This document shows positions 36,501 to 47,900 of a stretch of 64,000 bases of DNA, in pieces. The stretch lies in assembly GCF_051020985.1 (NCBI RefSeq), contig NC_135002.1, positions 4,278,001-4,342,000 on the forward strand, given 5' to 3'. Each line of letters opens with the position of its first letter. Within the stretch, counting starts at the first letter, position 1. The position numbers and the translations under genes are program-made. The notes beneath the pieces are model-generated. The model saw nothing but the letters and a program-made list of their open reading frames with translations, was not told the origin of the DNA and did no database searches. This DNA is from Nomia melanderi (Eukaryota > Arthropoda > Insecta > Hymenoptera > Halictidae).

Positions 36501-36999
36501 AGTAGAATAATGCCATTATTATTGGCAGTAAAAATGTATTATCAAATGAACATTGTGGTGTTATTAATATCTAACGATACAATATACGAAATTATTGACG
36601 ATATGTTAGATACGAAGAATATAAATCGCAACCAAGAACCAAAATGGTGCCCGACAAGTCAGGAGTCGTAAGATGTTTCATCCTCCACGAATTTCAAATA
36701 TTTTATTAACGAGGATCACAGTGTACGTTACTCACTCTATCGTAACGAGCAGCTCGAATGTAGTTCCACGAGATCTGACCCAGAATCCACGCGAGGATCA
36801 ACAGGATCCACAGGTGTCTCTTGCGGATCTTCGATCCTCCCGGACGCAGCAAGGACTGCGCGTGGAACAGCTTCAGCGTCCTGTTCGTCAGTCCCGTCCC
36901 CTCGATTCTACACACTATCGATTGAAGCTCCTTCTTCGCCTGCTCGTACGATCTCTTCGAAGATCCTGCCGACACTTTGTTGCTGTTCACATCCGTCAT
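33485..36999 (-). CDS. JmjC/cupin 2-oxoglutarate oxygenase, single-pass membrane protein
   Basis: Six exons join in frame to 321 residues: 36736-36999, 36123-36247, 35467-35691, 34689-34824, 33970-34099 and 33485-33570. All introns are GT-AG and all phases agree. The ATG at 36999 is the first after an in-frame TAA. Residues 1-60 are polar; KIRKR then a hydrophobic segment at about 63-83 (LWILLILAWILGQI) predict a type II membrane anchor. A CSIC motif lies at 107-110. The JmjC-like fold follows, with Fe(II) ligands H250-V-D252 and distal H303 in NRWYH. Family knowledge: such proteins are 2-oxoglutarate-dependent hydroxylases or demethylases. Substrate is unknown, and a lumenal catalytic domain (inferred) argues against a histone target. 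I cannot name the orthologue. Confidence 0.85.
33617..33806. mobile_element. TTAA MITE, family I, within JmjC intron 5
   Basis: The ends are TTAACCCCTGGCACTCC and GAGTGCAAAGGGTTAA. This uninterrupted copy is the reference for the nested pair at 27120-27561 (inverted). It makes up about half of the 399-base intron. Confidence 0.8.
33970..34099 (-). CDS. JmjC gene exon 5 (residues 251-293)
   Basis: The exon begins VDDVEHPSWQAQIKGAKVW and so supplies the aspartate of HxD. It ends GAAATCA|GTGAGT. A family C MITE ends 19 bases upstream of its acceptor. Confidence 0.9.
34119..34366. mobile_element. TTAA MITE, family C, intact, within JmjC intron 4
   Basis: This is a perfect 17-bp inverted repeat, TTAACCCTTTGCACTCG and CGAGTGCAAAGGGTTAA. 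The palindrome GTGACTGAGAGTCAC is at 34331-34345. It begins 19 bases from the exon 5 splice acceptor. Confidence 0.9.
34490..34667. mobile_element. TTAA MITE, family J, within JmjC intron 4
   Basis: It starts TTAACCCTTATCG; its right end, GATCGAATTAA, is worn. It is the uninterrupted counterpart of 2618-3024. It begins about 21 bases inside the intron from the exon 4 donor. Confidence 0.7.
34689..34824 (-). CDS. JmjC gene exon 4 (residues 205-250)
   Basis: The exon encodes SNCDEKIGNILRQHYQRP and DWIFMGSHGYGAPMH. The last residue, H250, is the first iron ligand. The donor is CAC|GTGAGT. Confidence 0.9.
35059..35108. repeat. 10-bp tandem repeat in JmjC intron 3
   Basis: About five units of GTCGATGCTT / GTTAATGCTC. 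Confidence 0.7.
35467..35691 (-). CDS. JmjC gene exon 3 (residues 130-205)
   Basis: The acceptor is GAAACAG and the donor GGTTG|GTGAGT. It encodes SGRPVVITDAMTNW, the typical start of a JmjC/cupin core, and ends GTEPWYVGW. Confidence 0.9.
36123..36247 (-). CDS. JmjC gene exon 2 (residues 89-130)
   Basis: The exon lies between TTTTTAAG and GAACG|GTACTC. It encodes CLAELPSFTQKIF and the CSIC motif. Its frame is needed to join exons 1 and 3. Confidence 0.8.
36353..36450. repeat. About 35-bp tandem repeat in JmjC intron 1
   Basis: Three copies of a unit containing AAATTATGAATCTTAA and AGTTAGTGTATC. Confidence 0.8.
36736..36999 (-). CDS. JmjC gene exon 1 (residues 1-88)
   Basis: The exon carries the start codon, the cytosolic N-terminus and the transmembrane segment. 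It ends TACGATAGA|GTGAGT in phase 0. Confidence 0.85.
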
Positions 37000-37040
37000 C
37001 TCGTGAAAGTGCGATTCACAAAATTAAACGATTCGTCTGA

Positions 37041-39180
37041 AAATAAAATCTATGCTCGAAGAACTTACTCGAACGAACGAAAGGAAAATAACGAACACTT
37101 CGCGTAATATCTAAAGTATCCGGGGGAAATCGATGGATTTCGAAAACTGGCGACGAAAACTTTTTACTCGAATCTCGACACCGAACGAATGGGCTTTCCT
37201 TTTCCCGCGCTCACCGGCCTCCAATTTTCGGGGACGTTCGAATTGCCGATCGCTTTTCGAGATTTCGCGTGACAACGTTTCGTACGGTTGTTCGTTCTTC
37301 TTTTTTCGATATCGGGAACGTGTCCCGCGGATCTCGGGGCTTCCAATGGTTCAGCTGGTCGACGATGAACTGCGCCAGGATCCTGCCACGGGGTTCCACA
37401 AAAGCGAAAGGACTCCGTTGCGCATGGGGATGCCGTGACCCGTTCACGGGGGTGTGAAATGAACGGGAAACCGGGCTGCGATTGATTCAAATGAAATTTG
37501 TTCGAGCTGATCGACGGCGTAACCATTTTTCCTCGATTTTCTCGTGGAAAAAAAAAATGTCTACCAGCGCGGCCACGGATTACTCGACTCGGCAGCGATC
37601 GCGGTGCCACGTTGCTCGTCGGGAAACGAAAATCGTGAAATTAATTAATAAACTTTGCAACCGCAACGTTTCGATGAAGTTCGAGTTGATATTACACTCG
37701 GTAATTAGTAAACGAACTGGAACCGTGTACTTATAAATGAACATTGTTGTTCAATTTTCGGCTGTGAGAACTTCGAGAACTTTCGAGCTATCAGCCCGAT
37801 TTTTGCGAACTTCGAGCGTTCGAAATTGCTGTTCCGTGTTTCCTAATTCCGAGTGTACAGTTACTATTTCCACGAGATTTCGGGCACTGAATACAGTTCT
37901 ATGTATAATTGTTAATTCGATATCCCAATTGACCGTGAGATTACATGGATTTAACTATAGTTGCGCTTTTTGTAGAGATTAAGTCTCGAGATTCTTTTAC
38001 GAATTCGGAAATATGTTTCCCAGCCGTTCGAAATGCGCTCGCGTATTCCAGTTTCGCGAAAATAGACGATTGAAAGAAGCAGCGACACCGAGGACCGTCG
38101 GTCGAGTGGATCCCACTCATTGGAAATGTGTGTCGGTGGTTTCTTATCACGCGGTGTGCAGGTGCCGGTGCTCACCGAGCCGTGAGGATTTTCTTGTTAA
38201 AATACAATCATCGAGCCCCCGGCCCTTATCGCGCGGCCCCATTTCTTTAACGCGGCTTCTTTTCCCGCACGAATCGAATCGAGCTATCAATTCCCCACGA
38301 AAAATCCGTCCCCCGTAATTCGGGAAGAGCGTTAACAACCCCTTAAAAATATCGTGTTCCCTTTTATCTATATTCTTCTTTTTTTGGAGAGAAGTGATAT
38401 CCCGAAAACCCGAGCCGCATCGATTTTCAAGCGATAAAAGAACCGATTATCAAAACGCTCGACCGGCGAAAACCGAGTTAAATCAAAATGGCGGCCGCGC
38501 GCGCTCGAATGACGCAAGCCCGCGAAACCATTCCCGTGAAATCGTCGATTGGAAGAGGCTTTTCCATTCGATCGCCAGAAGGGGCTCTCGCCTTTTACGA
38601 TTACAAATTGTCAATTCCCGTTGCAATCCGATTCTTAATTAACAATTACCGACGGAGAATCGACGTCTGCTGGATCCCAGAGGTTTCCCCGTTCGGCTGA
38701 ATACATTTTCGAGTTTCTTCGTTGACGTTTATTCATTTCCAGATGAAAAAAAAGAGGGAGCAGCGATAAAAGGGAATCGATCGGAACGAGGGGAAATCGA
38801 TGGAGAGCAAAGACCGAAACGCGAGAATTCCAGGCGAAACAAGAAAAATCGGATTACGATTTTCAAGGGAATCCATTTTATTACCTTTCGCGGGAACAAA
38901 TCGGATGGATCTATCGTTCGGTTCTTCGGGGAGTTTTGCGATGCGGGTGTAATAAAGAAAAGATCAACGACCGCCACTGTTTCAGCGCAATTAAATTCTT
39001 TAATTGTTGTCAGTCGGGTTCGAAATACACTAGTCGATCTTGTCTGGTTTTTTGTTCCTTTATCGTTAATAATTATTGTATATACGTGGTACTCCTCCTG
39101 ATATAAATAATACAACGTCGATAAAATAATGACAGTATGCTTGCTGTTCGTCCCCCGTCTTAACAAAAGTACAACATTAT
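37041..39180. other. Region upstream of the JmjC gene, no gene recognised
   Basis: Upstream of the JmjC ATG an AG preceded by a T-rich tract (37040) could be a 5'UTR splice acceptor. The remainder has moderately long open frames on both strands, none with a domain. Confidence 0.35.
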
Positions 39181-40060
39181 TACCCTACTTCATATTTTTT
39201 ATTTTTTTCCATTTTAGTACTCGCTCCGTCGGTGGATTGCGGTGAGTTACGCTTCGTGGCGGCGACCGCCGGGATAAAATAAACGGCGATGACGATGATA
39301 AATGATCGTGACGATGACAATCCCCGCCGCGGCTCTCTTGGAGGGTGGCCGTCAGTGGGACGCTCTCCCGTGAACCCGCGAACAGCATAAATACAATCGG
39401 AAAACAATCAAACGGTTCAACAGATCTGCGGAGCGTCGTGATATATTTCTCTCCGAACGGTGAAATATCCGAAAGTCGCATTACAAAGATCCACGCGTGT
39501 CTCTGGAAGCCTTGGTTCCCTTCTAAAAATCCAACGGATCGTCGATGAATCGTTCAACGAAAGTGCTATAATATATAATTAAACTGATTGACGACCGATC
39601 GATTGATCCTCGCTATTGTGAAAAGAATGTCGATTTCCAAAGAGACGTTCGAACGTTCGAAAGTAAAAATCGATCTTTGGGGATGCCTCCCGCTGCCCCA
39701 CCCCCGCGTCGGACTACAATGTTTTACAATTAATACTAAATGTGTGGGTGAAACTCCTCTAATACATCTAGAATGCACATCCATGCTTATTTAATGCTCC
39801 TTTAATTTAAATACGTATGCAGCACTGTAGCCTATCATGTGTGTACGTGTCCGTATGTACGTGTTATGGAGAACGCGTGTCCTTTCCTTCCCTTTCTATC
39901 CGTTTACGCGAGCGTCTCTGCGTGTGATGGGGCATGTGTGTATGTATACATGTGTACGTATGCGTGTGACATACGTGAGAGATTCATTTTTTTTTCCTCT
40001 TCCCTTCCAACTTCGTCTAACTCCTTGTTCGTCGTTTCGCGTTTTCATCTTTCTCTCTTT

Positions 40061-40113
<53 letters not shown>

Positions 40114-41353
40114 TTCATCGTTTTCGTAGAGAGCGTCGTATCACCTTCACGTTCACGTGACACATTCTCAGTTGGTCGTCGGACAACGTCGTCCGCTTGT
40201 TTTCATTGCTCCTCGAACTTCAATGAATTTCCTCGGTTACAATTGGTCTGTGAAACTACTGAAAAACCTCGAGGTAAAAATATTCTACAACTCCGGTCAC
40301 CTTACACGCTCCCGTTACATTCCCGAACGAAATCCGTTAAAAGTCGGGGCGAGATGTTCTCAGAGACGTCGAAAGGAAGGGGATGAAAAGAAAAAAAAAC
40401 GGTCGCGTCGTTTCGATCGTGGACTATCACGAACAATGCGAAAAGTGATTACGCGTCGACTCTAATCAACGGACAACGCGAGCGAACGGAAGAGACTCGG
40501 ATTTCCAACCGAGCCACGTGACTCCGGGGTGCGTCGAGTCTGATCCCCGGGCCCCGTACGTCGCGCGAAAGCAAGAACGCGAATGATCGCGATCGGCATC
40601 GATCGTTGTTCGCCGCGTGGGCTCGTTAGGCCGGCGAGAAACGTGTAAAAAGACAGCGTAAAAAACGCGACGCTGCGTTTCGAAAATTAACGGCGGACGC
40701 CTCGCCCTTCCGTGCTACCCCTCGTGAAAACCGTAGGCTGGGCCGCACCGTAAACAATTCGATTCGTTCATCGGGAAAAATGAAAAGCGTTTCCCGTCCG
40801 ATGAACGCGTCAACGAGAGAATAGGGACGCTTGTCCGACGAGGACATGCTCGATCGCGACCGCCGATCGGATGAATCACGGAACCGATAACGATTACGAA
40901 CAGAGAAACAGTTTAAAAAGTACAAAAGTGCAAGAGGCGATTAGAAAAAGTCGAGTCCCCCGTTGACGATTCGCGACTTGGCCACGCGATCAGCTCGCGG
41001 TCGTCATCTCCCGCCTTCTTCTCCTCGCTCGAAACGTGTTCGATTTCCACGGGGCGTTCTCGCCAACGACGAACCACCCGGTCGCGTCCTGTGACAGGTT
41101 TTCCCCTTGTTCTCTCGGTTTTCATTGTTTTCTTCTCTGCTCTCCTTTTTTTTTGTTCATTTCTCGTGGATGTTCGTAGAAAATTAGAAACGCCGGTTAC
41201 ACACAAACGATAAAAAGCGGATATCAAAACCCCGTGTTCGTTCGTATCGATCATGGCGGCCCCGTCCCGGTTCCCCGTCGATCGAGGAGCGAGGATCCGA
41301 ACCCTGCGATCCTATCGATCTCATAATAAAACACGGAACAGCGAGAACCTTGA
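39181..41353. other. Intergenic sequence, no gene recognised
   Basis: It contains a CT microsatellite at 40066-40108 and GC-rich blocks near 40450-41280. The minus frame at 40913-41254 is Arg/Glu-rich and could be extra coding sequence of the 41354-41530 ORF, but no splice link is convincing. Confidence 0.35.
40066..40108. repeat. (CT)n microsatellite
   Basis: An uninterrupted CT run of about 43 bp, the longest dinucleotide tract in the window. Confidence 0.9.
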
Positions 41354-41530
41354 CTATCTTTCTACCCTTGTGGACCTGCTCCTCGATGGTCGAAGGAAAC
41401 GGTGATCGATCACTCTTTCGTTCTCCTGAATCCTGCTTCGGACTTCGACTTCTACGTCTGGATCTTCGTTATCGAAATTGACCGCATGTAAATATTCGTA
41501 CTCCTCTTTTACATCATCCTCATTCGCCAT
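41354..41530 (-). CDS. Candidate 58-residue acidic ORF or first exon
   Basis: An ATG in good context (ATACCATGG), preceded by an in-frame TGA, opens a 58-codon frame ending in TAG. The product is acidic in its first two thirds (MANEDDVKEEYEYLHAVNFD, then NEDPDVEVEV) and basic at the end (RPSRSRSTRVER). That polarised composition is unusual for chance. ACAAGG|GTAGAA near the end could be a splice donor, making this a first exon of an unseen gene between p120ctn and the JmjC gene. I do not recognise the family. Confidence 0.35.
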   Translation of the reverse strand: MANEDDVKEEYEYLHAVNFDNEDPDVEVEVRSRIQENERVIDHRFLRPSRSRSTRVER

Positions 41531-42784
41531 GGTATCAACTAAATTTCACGGCCTCGCGCGAATCTGTTCTCAGAGTTCCCCACAAAAGATCCGCCGAAGT
41601 CTAAAAAGGGTGTATACGTTTCATTGAAAATCTCTCAGTCGGGTGGAAAGTCCACCTCTTGCTTGGATTTATTCTGAGAACAGTTCCTCGAGGTTCGCGC
41701 CGAGCGATCAGGGAAGTATACAAAATTCATTTACCGCGATCAAGATCATCCCTTGACTCTGCTCTTCGAAAGGGACGATTGTCCTCGAACTCCGGATTGG
41801 ATACCGGTCGATTCAGGGAACGAGGACAGACCGAAGCACCGATTCGTTGAAGCGAAAGGACGATCTCGGGGCCGCGTGTGTCACATTGAGCGGAATGGTC
41901 CATGGTCCTCTAAGAGGTTTGGGCGCCATTTTCAAGTCGCGCATGGCATTCTATTATCACGCTATATCACGAGCGCAAAGAGGATCTGTACTAGCAGTCC
42001 GGGAAACGATAAGCTCGAAGGACGCCCCTCGGAGGGGCGTGAAAACTGGTGGCCCGTCATCTGCTCGCGGCACGCGACCCTTCGGCAACGCACGATTGCC
42101 CCCTGTCGGGGCTGACCAGTCGCCTGTCTCGTAATTAACTAGCCGCGATGAACGTTCCGCGCGCGCGAGATAACATTCGTGTGTTCGTTCAATCGTTCAG
42201 CGTCCGTTCGATCTATCAACTTTCAACGTCGGGGACGAATATCACCGCGATTCTCTTTCGCTTTATACGATTAAGGGGGTGGCCCGCACGGCACTGCGTG
42301 ATATGACATCGTTACGCGAATACTCCCTACTTCGCGCGAGACCGAGATTTTGTCGACGGTCCGCGACATTGGCTGGTTTTTACGTATTATTACAGTAATT
42401 AAGAGTCCCGCGGATTTTGTCACGCTTCGTCGACATTCTCGCTTGGAACAGAAACGATCGCGCGTGTATCAGCCAACTTTTTCTCTCGGTACGGAATCCG
42501 GATCAATGTCTGGCAACGATAATAGTTTCTCTTGGATGGGGGACCTAGACGATGGTACCAAAACCGTCTCGTCGGTCTTTCCCGTTCCGACGACGGTGTC
42601 GCATCGATCCCGCCGATACGCTCGAAAAATGAAAGAATAGATCGCCTCGAGAATGATTATAGAACGCTGGACATGTGTGATGATCGTAATCCGTGGATCG
42701 ATGAAGAATTTGGACCGGGCAAGACGGTCGACGGGATCGACACTCTATCGATCGTGGCGTACGTATGTGGCATACGTTTATTTA

Positions 42785-42824
42785 TTATTATTATAATTAC
42801 TATTATAATTATGATCATTATTAA

Positions 42825-42880
<56 letters not shown>
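42785..42880. repeat. (ATT)n microsatellite
   Basis: A long ATT run with a few interruptions at its left edge, followed by a short TA run. Confidence 0.9.
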
Positions 42881-42882
<2 letters not shown>

Positions 42883-43810
42883 TATAGAATTCTGAATTTT
42901 ACAAGAAACGTAATTGGTATCTCGTGCAGGGCTAGTTTCTCACCCCCCTGGTTGATTGGTGTTTATACTTTCTCCATATTTAAATCATCCACGAACACAC
43001 TCGATTCAACTGTCGTTATAATATTATTTAAGAAATAGAACAAGGATATATTTATTTGTATATATATATATATATATATAATATGTATATCGGCTATCAA
43101 TAATGTCATCTTTGTTAAACATTCGATAACATTAAACATCACATTACTCTTCCGTCGTCTCCAAGTGATTCGGTCTTCGTCGCTCTCGGTCCCGTTTCTT
43201 CCGGTACACCCGTTTCTCGCTGACAGAGTAACAATCACCGAAGATTTCGTTATTATTTCTTTCTTTCTTTCTTTTTTTTTTAAATTACTTTTTCATTTCT
43301 CGTTTTTCTTTCTTCATCCCGATTAACAGACTTTAACGGCGTTCTCCGCCTATTGACAACATGGCTCTCGACGGGGGTGAGTTTCCCCGACCTCGAGTCG
43401 CTTATTGGACAGTATCAGACGCGATGACACACACCGATCGCACACACTCGTCGCTCATTCATTCTATCTTTCAAACTTAGACTGTCTCTCTTTCTCTTTC
43501 TCTCTCTCGGTCTCTTTCACTCTCGCTCTTTCTTTCTCTCCCCTCTTTCTTTCCCACAAACAGGAAAAAGAAAAACAAAGTGCAGCTCGCAAATATATTC
43601 GGCATCGTCGTGTATGCCACACCCACAGCCTCAGAAGTTTCCATAATACAACGTAATAGTAATTGATACACGGCCACCGTGTGTAGTGTCCGTGTGTCGT
43701 GTCGTGCACGTGGTGTGTCGATATATATCTATATAATATATGCGTATATATATAATTATATATCGTATATAATTCATATATAATTATACATATAAATTCA
43801 TTTATACCCT

Positions 43811-43905
43811 CCTTGTATTTATAATAATAATAATCATAATAATAATAATATTAATAATAATAAAATAATATAATAATAATAATAATAATAATAATACCGT
43901 CTACT
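43811..43905. repeat. (AAT)n microsatellite
   Basis: An AAT run with interruptions, downstream of p120ctn. Confidence 0.85.
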
Positions 43906-44682
43906 TAATCTTATTAGTACTTTTACGCCGGTACACACGCCACCGGACGAGTACCATTCGCCTTAAAATATACATATACATAATATGTATAATATTTATA
44001 ATGCATAGGTATGTATAATATATTAATTTAGAATTGTGCAATGAAGGTTTAGAGCCATTGGTGCGACTACTGCTGCGGATGTGGTCGGACAAGTCGCTTC
44101 CGCCTACTATACACGAAGAAACATGAGTAATGGGGTGACGTTGGAGGTGGTAGTTTGGGGGGGGGGGGGAGTGCTGGGTGCAATTGTTCAAGGTCACCGG
44201 TTCACCGTGCGACCAATGTCCTAGTGATTAATTCGACGACTCTAACTAAATCTGTCTACCGGCCTTCCTACGTTTTCTCAGTCTTCCTATTCCCTCTGAA
44301 GCTGTTCTCTTCGACCCCTGTACATCCAACAATCCGGCTACCCCGGTCATATTCTAACTCTTCTAATGAACTCATCGAAAGCAAAAGTTCCCGGTCCTTC
44401 TTCTTCTTCTTCTTCCTCTTCCTCTTGTTTCTTGCTTCTCGCCTCTTCCGTACTTTCCTTTTTCATTCTCCTTCTCAGTGTCTTCCAATGATCCGGACAC
44501 GGTGTACCCAGTCGGTCGAAGCTGGAGAACCGCAAGACGCGATCCTCTTCCTGTTCCCCGCCCTCGATCATTCCACGGCTATCGGACGACGATCCCTCTC
44601 TAGCGGCGGGCATGACCTAGTCGAGCATGTCCGAGAGATCCTCGTAGAAGGAGACGAGACAAAAGGCAGCATCCAGGCACTG

Positions 44683-44940
44683 TTATACCCAGGAGTCGCC
44701 GGCGGACGCCGCTGTCGAGTTTGGCGGTACGTTCACCGTCGCCGTGGCGGCCGAACCGTCCGGCATGCCGACCACTCCGTCGGCCACCCACTGGCCAGGC
44801 TGAGGTGGCACCGCCGCCACGCCGACTCCCGCGCCCACCGGGCCCTGACCCTGACCCTGGCCCACCCCCAACTCATACTGCCGCTTCTTTTTCTTCTCCA
44901 AGTTAACTTGCGCGTAGAGCGGCTCACCGGGTTTCGGTTG
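44683..44940 (-). CDS. p120ctn: p120ctn coding exon 14 (residues 869-953, stop)
   Basis: It follows GTGTGTTGCAG and starts QPKPGEPLYAQVNLEKKKKR. A Gly/Gln/Val low-complexity stretch follows, and it ends AGDSWV and TAA. The 270-codon plus-strand frame over it is its antisense shadow. Confidence 0.92.
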   Translation of the reverse strand, partial: QPKPGEPLYAQVNLEKKKKRQYELGVGQGQGQGPVGAGVGVAAVPPQPGQWVADGVVGMPDGSAATATVNVPPNSTAASAGDSWV

Positions 44941-47900
44941 CTGCAACACACACAAGCCAACGGTTAGTTTTCTTTCTCTTTTTCTCTTTTTGTCAGAGCC
45001 CCGGCTGGATTCAGCGCCAGGGGGTGGACGCGCGTCGGGGGTGGGCTGTACCAGGGGGTGCAGGGGATTTGGGCCCGGCAGCTTTGTTCGTTGGACCCGA
45101 GAAAACGTGCCGATTTTATTGATTTACTTTTCTTTTCTTTGATTTTTCTTTAAAGCCGTATGCGCACTTCTCAGTTCACTGAATGCACTGTGGGTGCGGG
45201 TTAGGGTGGTGCGCAACTGGCAGAGTGGAACCAATTGACGGCATTTTTCGTTTTGCTTTCTTTGAAAGTGAAAGAGGTGCGGTGTTTTGGAATATAGTGG
45301 TAAAGTAACTGTAGATAATGATAATATAGAACCTTATTAGAAAGTTGATATGGAAAGTTTGTCTTGGTTCTTAGACGGTGCGCCGGTGGAGCAATTGATT
45401 CCATTCTGTCATTTGTAAGTTGAGACTATTTGCGTTTATAGAACCGAACAAGATAATTCAATGTTCCATAGATTAGTGGACATCAAGTGGAACAACGCTA
45501 GACCGAGGAAGGATTTCCCGGTTTATCCAGGAATTATTATGCTACTACTGTCCCAAGATAAAGGTCTCAACTATGAACAAACAGAAAAGAAAAACGTGGT
45601 AGTGCACTGTGCACGAAAGATATATAGAATATAGTAAGGTATATACTGTCAGATACTCTTTTATTATGCTCGATTAGTTTGGATATAAATAGATTATAAA
45701 TAAGTTCGTGCAATAGTTAACGTATCATTATAAACCATGCTTTTGTGGTGCGTCTAGCCTTTCTCTCGTACAATAAAAATCGCTTAACGGATGTGTATAA
45801 AAAGAACTTATATCGTAACAACTATTCTTTGACATTTTCTTTATTTTTGTTTCAGTTCCTCTCGGCACGTTAATCATGTCGCTTTTTCATTGTGATTTTA
45901 AGACCGTGTATTATTAGACACCGTGTGTGAATGAACGTCTGGTGTTGCTATTTGAGAGAGAACCTACCGCGCAATGTCAGCTTTAAAGAGACTCTTCTTG
46001 TCCTTGTACATTACCCTGCTTTACGTAAACTCATTGAACTGTATATATTAATTAAATGGGCTATTGATTGCGGTCCATTTGTTCCTTCAGTGTTAATATT
46101 CCTTACTGTACTTTGTATATAGACTATGATCACTTAGGTAACAAGTCAAAATCAAGTCCTCGAGATCACTATATCCTTTGAGAAACAGAGTTTCGATGGA
46201 AATCTCTTCAAACAATTGAGTGCCACGCTACTTCTACTGTTAATTGTACTAATTACTATTAAACCCGGGTAGCAAACGTCAGCCTTCTTACGGGAACTTT
46301 GTACGCCTCTCCTGAACGAGTTCTAAAAATTTTGGAAGACAGAGCGGAAACTCCGTCGTGTACGCATGACTTGAATTCCTTGTTTCTCGACAGATGGTTC
46401 CGGTGCACAGAATTTTTTTCGACTTTTATGATAATGAATTCGGCTGAATATGCTCCCTGATCATAAAAAATGTCAAGTATTTTGGTCCTGTAATACCTAC
46501 TTCCTTTTGCAATCATAGAATTATGCAAGACACACTTCAACGCTAAGTTAACAATCTGACTTCTTAACTCTTTTGTATATGTAATTCGTACATAGACTCG
46601 TACTTCATATTTTTCTAGTCTACGGCATAAATAATAAAATGCCTCTTAGACAGATGACGGATAATGTAATCCTCTTTTTTTAGGTATCAAACATTACTAA
46701 CTGGACTTTTTACGGCTATAACTCTACCTTAATACAGCTACGGCAAGTGTAAACTTAACCGAAAAGAAGATTGTTGCTCTACTGCTTGTGCAAACTCGAA
46801 TCAAACAATTTTGTTTGCTTGCGCGTGCAAGTCGTCGTATTCGTTATAGCATGACTTTTCTATTGTATCTTATTATATAAAAGTCTATGTGTGTATGCGT
46901 TTATGTGAATGTCTGTTTGTGTGTGTCTATATGTGTATATGTATACGTATGTATATCAAAGTTTATGGAAATGAAAAATATTGTGAGTGCCATGATGAAT
47001 AATTTTCATCGGGTAACGAACAATATTTATGTTACACATAGTAGGGAAATGAATTATGCCATATAACAGAAGCTTAATATTTCTACGCTGAATATTGTTG
47101 CATTTTATAGACCGTGATGTACTCCTTTGTATACGATATAAATAATCTTCGTCGCCCGATAACAATACTTCCCTACTTACATATTGTTATATAAGTGTAG
47201 ATTATTGTGTAAAAATTGTTAGATAATTCAATGGACTGTTTTATGCGTACCGCACACAATCTATAGTAATACTGCACTAACAAATGCTGTTCCATAGCAT
47301 AAAACACGGTAATAATTGACTTAGTTTATACACTTATAAATGTTCGTTAAGTAACTGCATTCTCTGTATCACAACTAATCTGTTTCCTCGCTCGTTACAT
47401 GCCTCTGTGTAATGATATCGCGGCTCTGTCTGTTCCTTGTGCAAGCGGATAAATATTATAAATAAAGTGTCATGATTATTATAGCGTCACAGTGATTATT
47501 ATAACCATATCATCCATACATACATATATGCGATATATCTCTTCTAAGTATTCCCAAGTGCATTTCGTACACGGAAATGCAGGTATGTATATATAATATA
47601 AAAATTAACAAAAAAGAGAAAACAACAAAATCAATCTCTGTGTATAAATCTCTATATAAACTGCTTGATCGGTTTTCAAACAAGGAAAGGTGTATATAAA
47701 ATCTTATCTATAGATATAGATAATCTGCGCTCATACTGACAAGAGGAAGACTTAATTTGCAAAACAAAAATCTGTTCTATGACACAATCACTGTTGTTCA
47801 AACCCTAGTTTCGTTAACTGTTAAAAACTTCTCTCCTGGACGTTTATTCAGATACTTCTTTTTAGTCGTTTATTAGTTACTTCTGAATTAAATTGTAGTA

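Larger units (their letters stand above)
41531..44682 (-). other. Region 3' of p120ctn, probably including its 3'UTR
   Basis: This lies downstream of the p120ctn stop. On the minus strand AATAAA motifs near 43053 and 42783 are candidate polyadenylation signals. It contains ATT/AAT and TA microsatellites and a 13-G run at 44157-44169. A plus-strand frame ending at 42640 looks mildly protein-like but is unsupported. Confidence 0.4.

Noticed and set aside
38729..39166. 145-codon minus-strand frame upstream of the JmjC gene
   Set aside because: Mixed composition without motifs, conserved-looking blocks or linked splice sites.
42350..42640. Plus-strand frame ending in an Arg/Lys-rich tail
   Set aside because: The last 45 codons look mildly protein-like, but there is no splice context or family match, and it lies in probable p120ctn 3' sequence.
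44155..44967. 270-codon plus-strand frame
   Set aside because: It is antisense to p120ctn exon 14 and its 3' sequence, has no domain, and is favoured by base composition.
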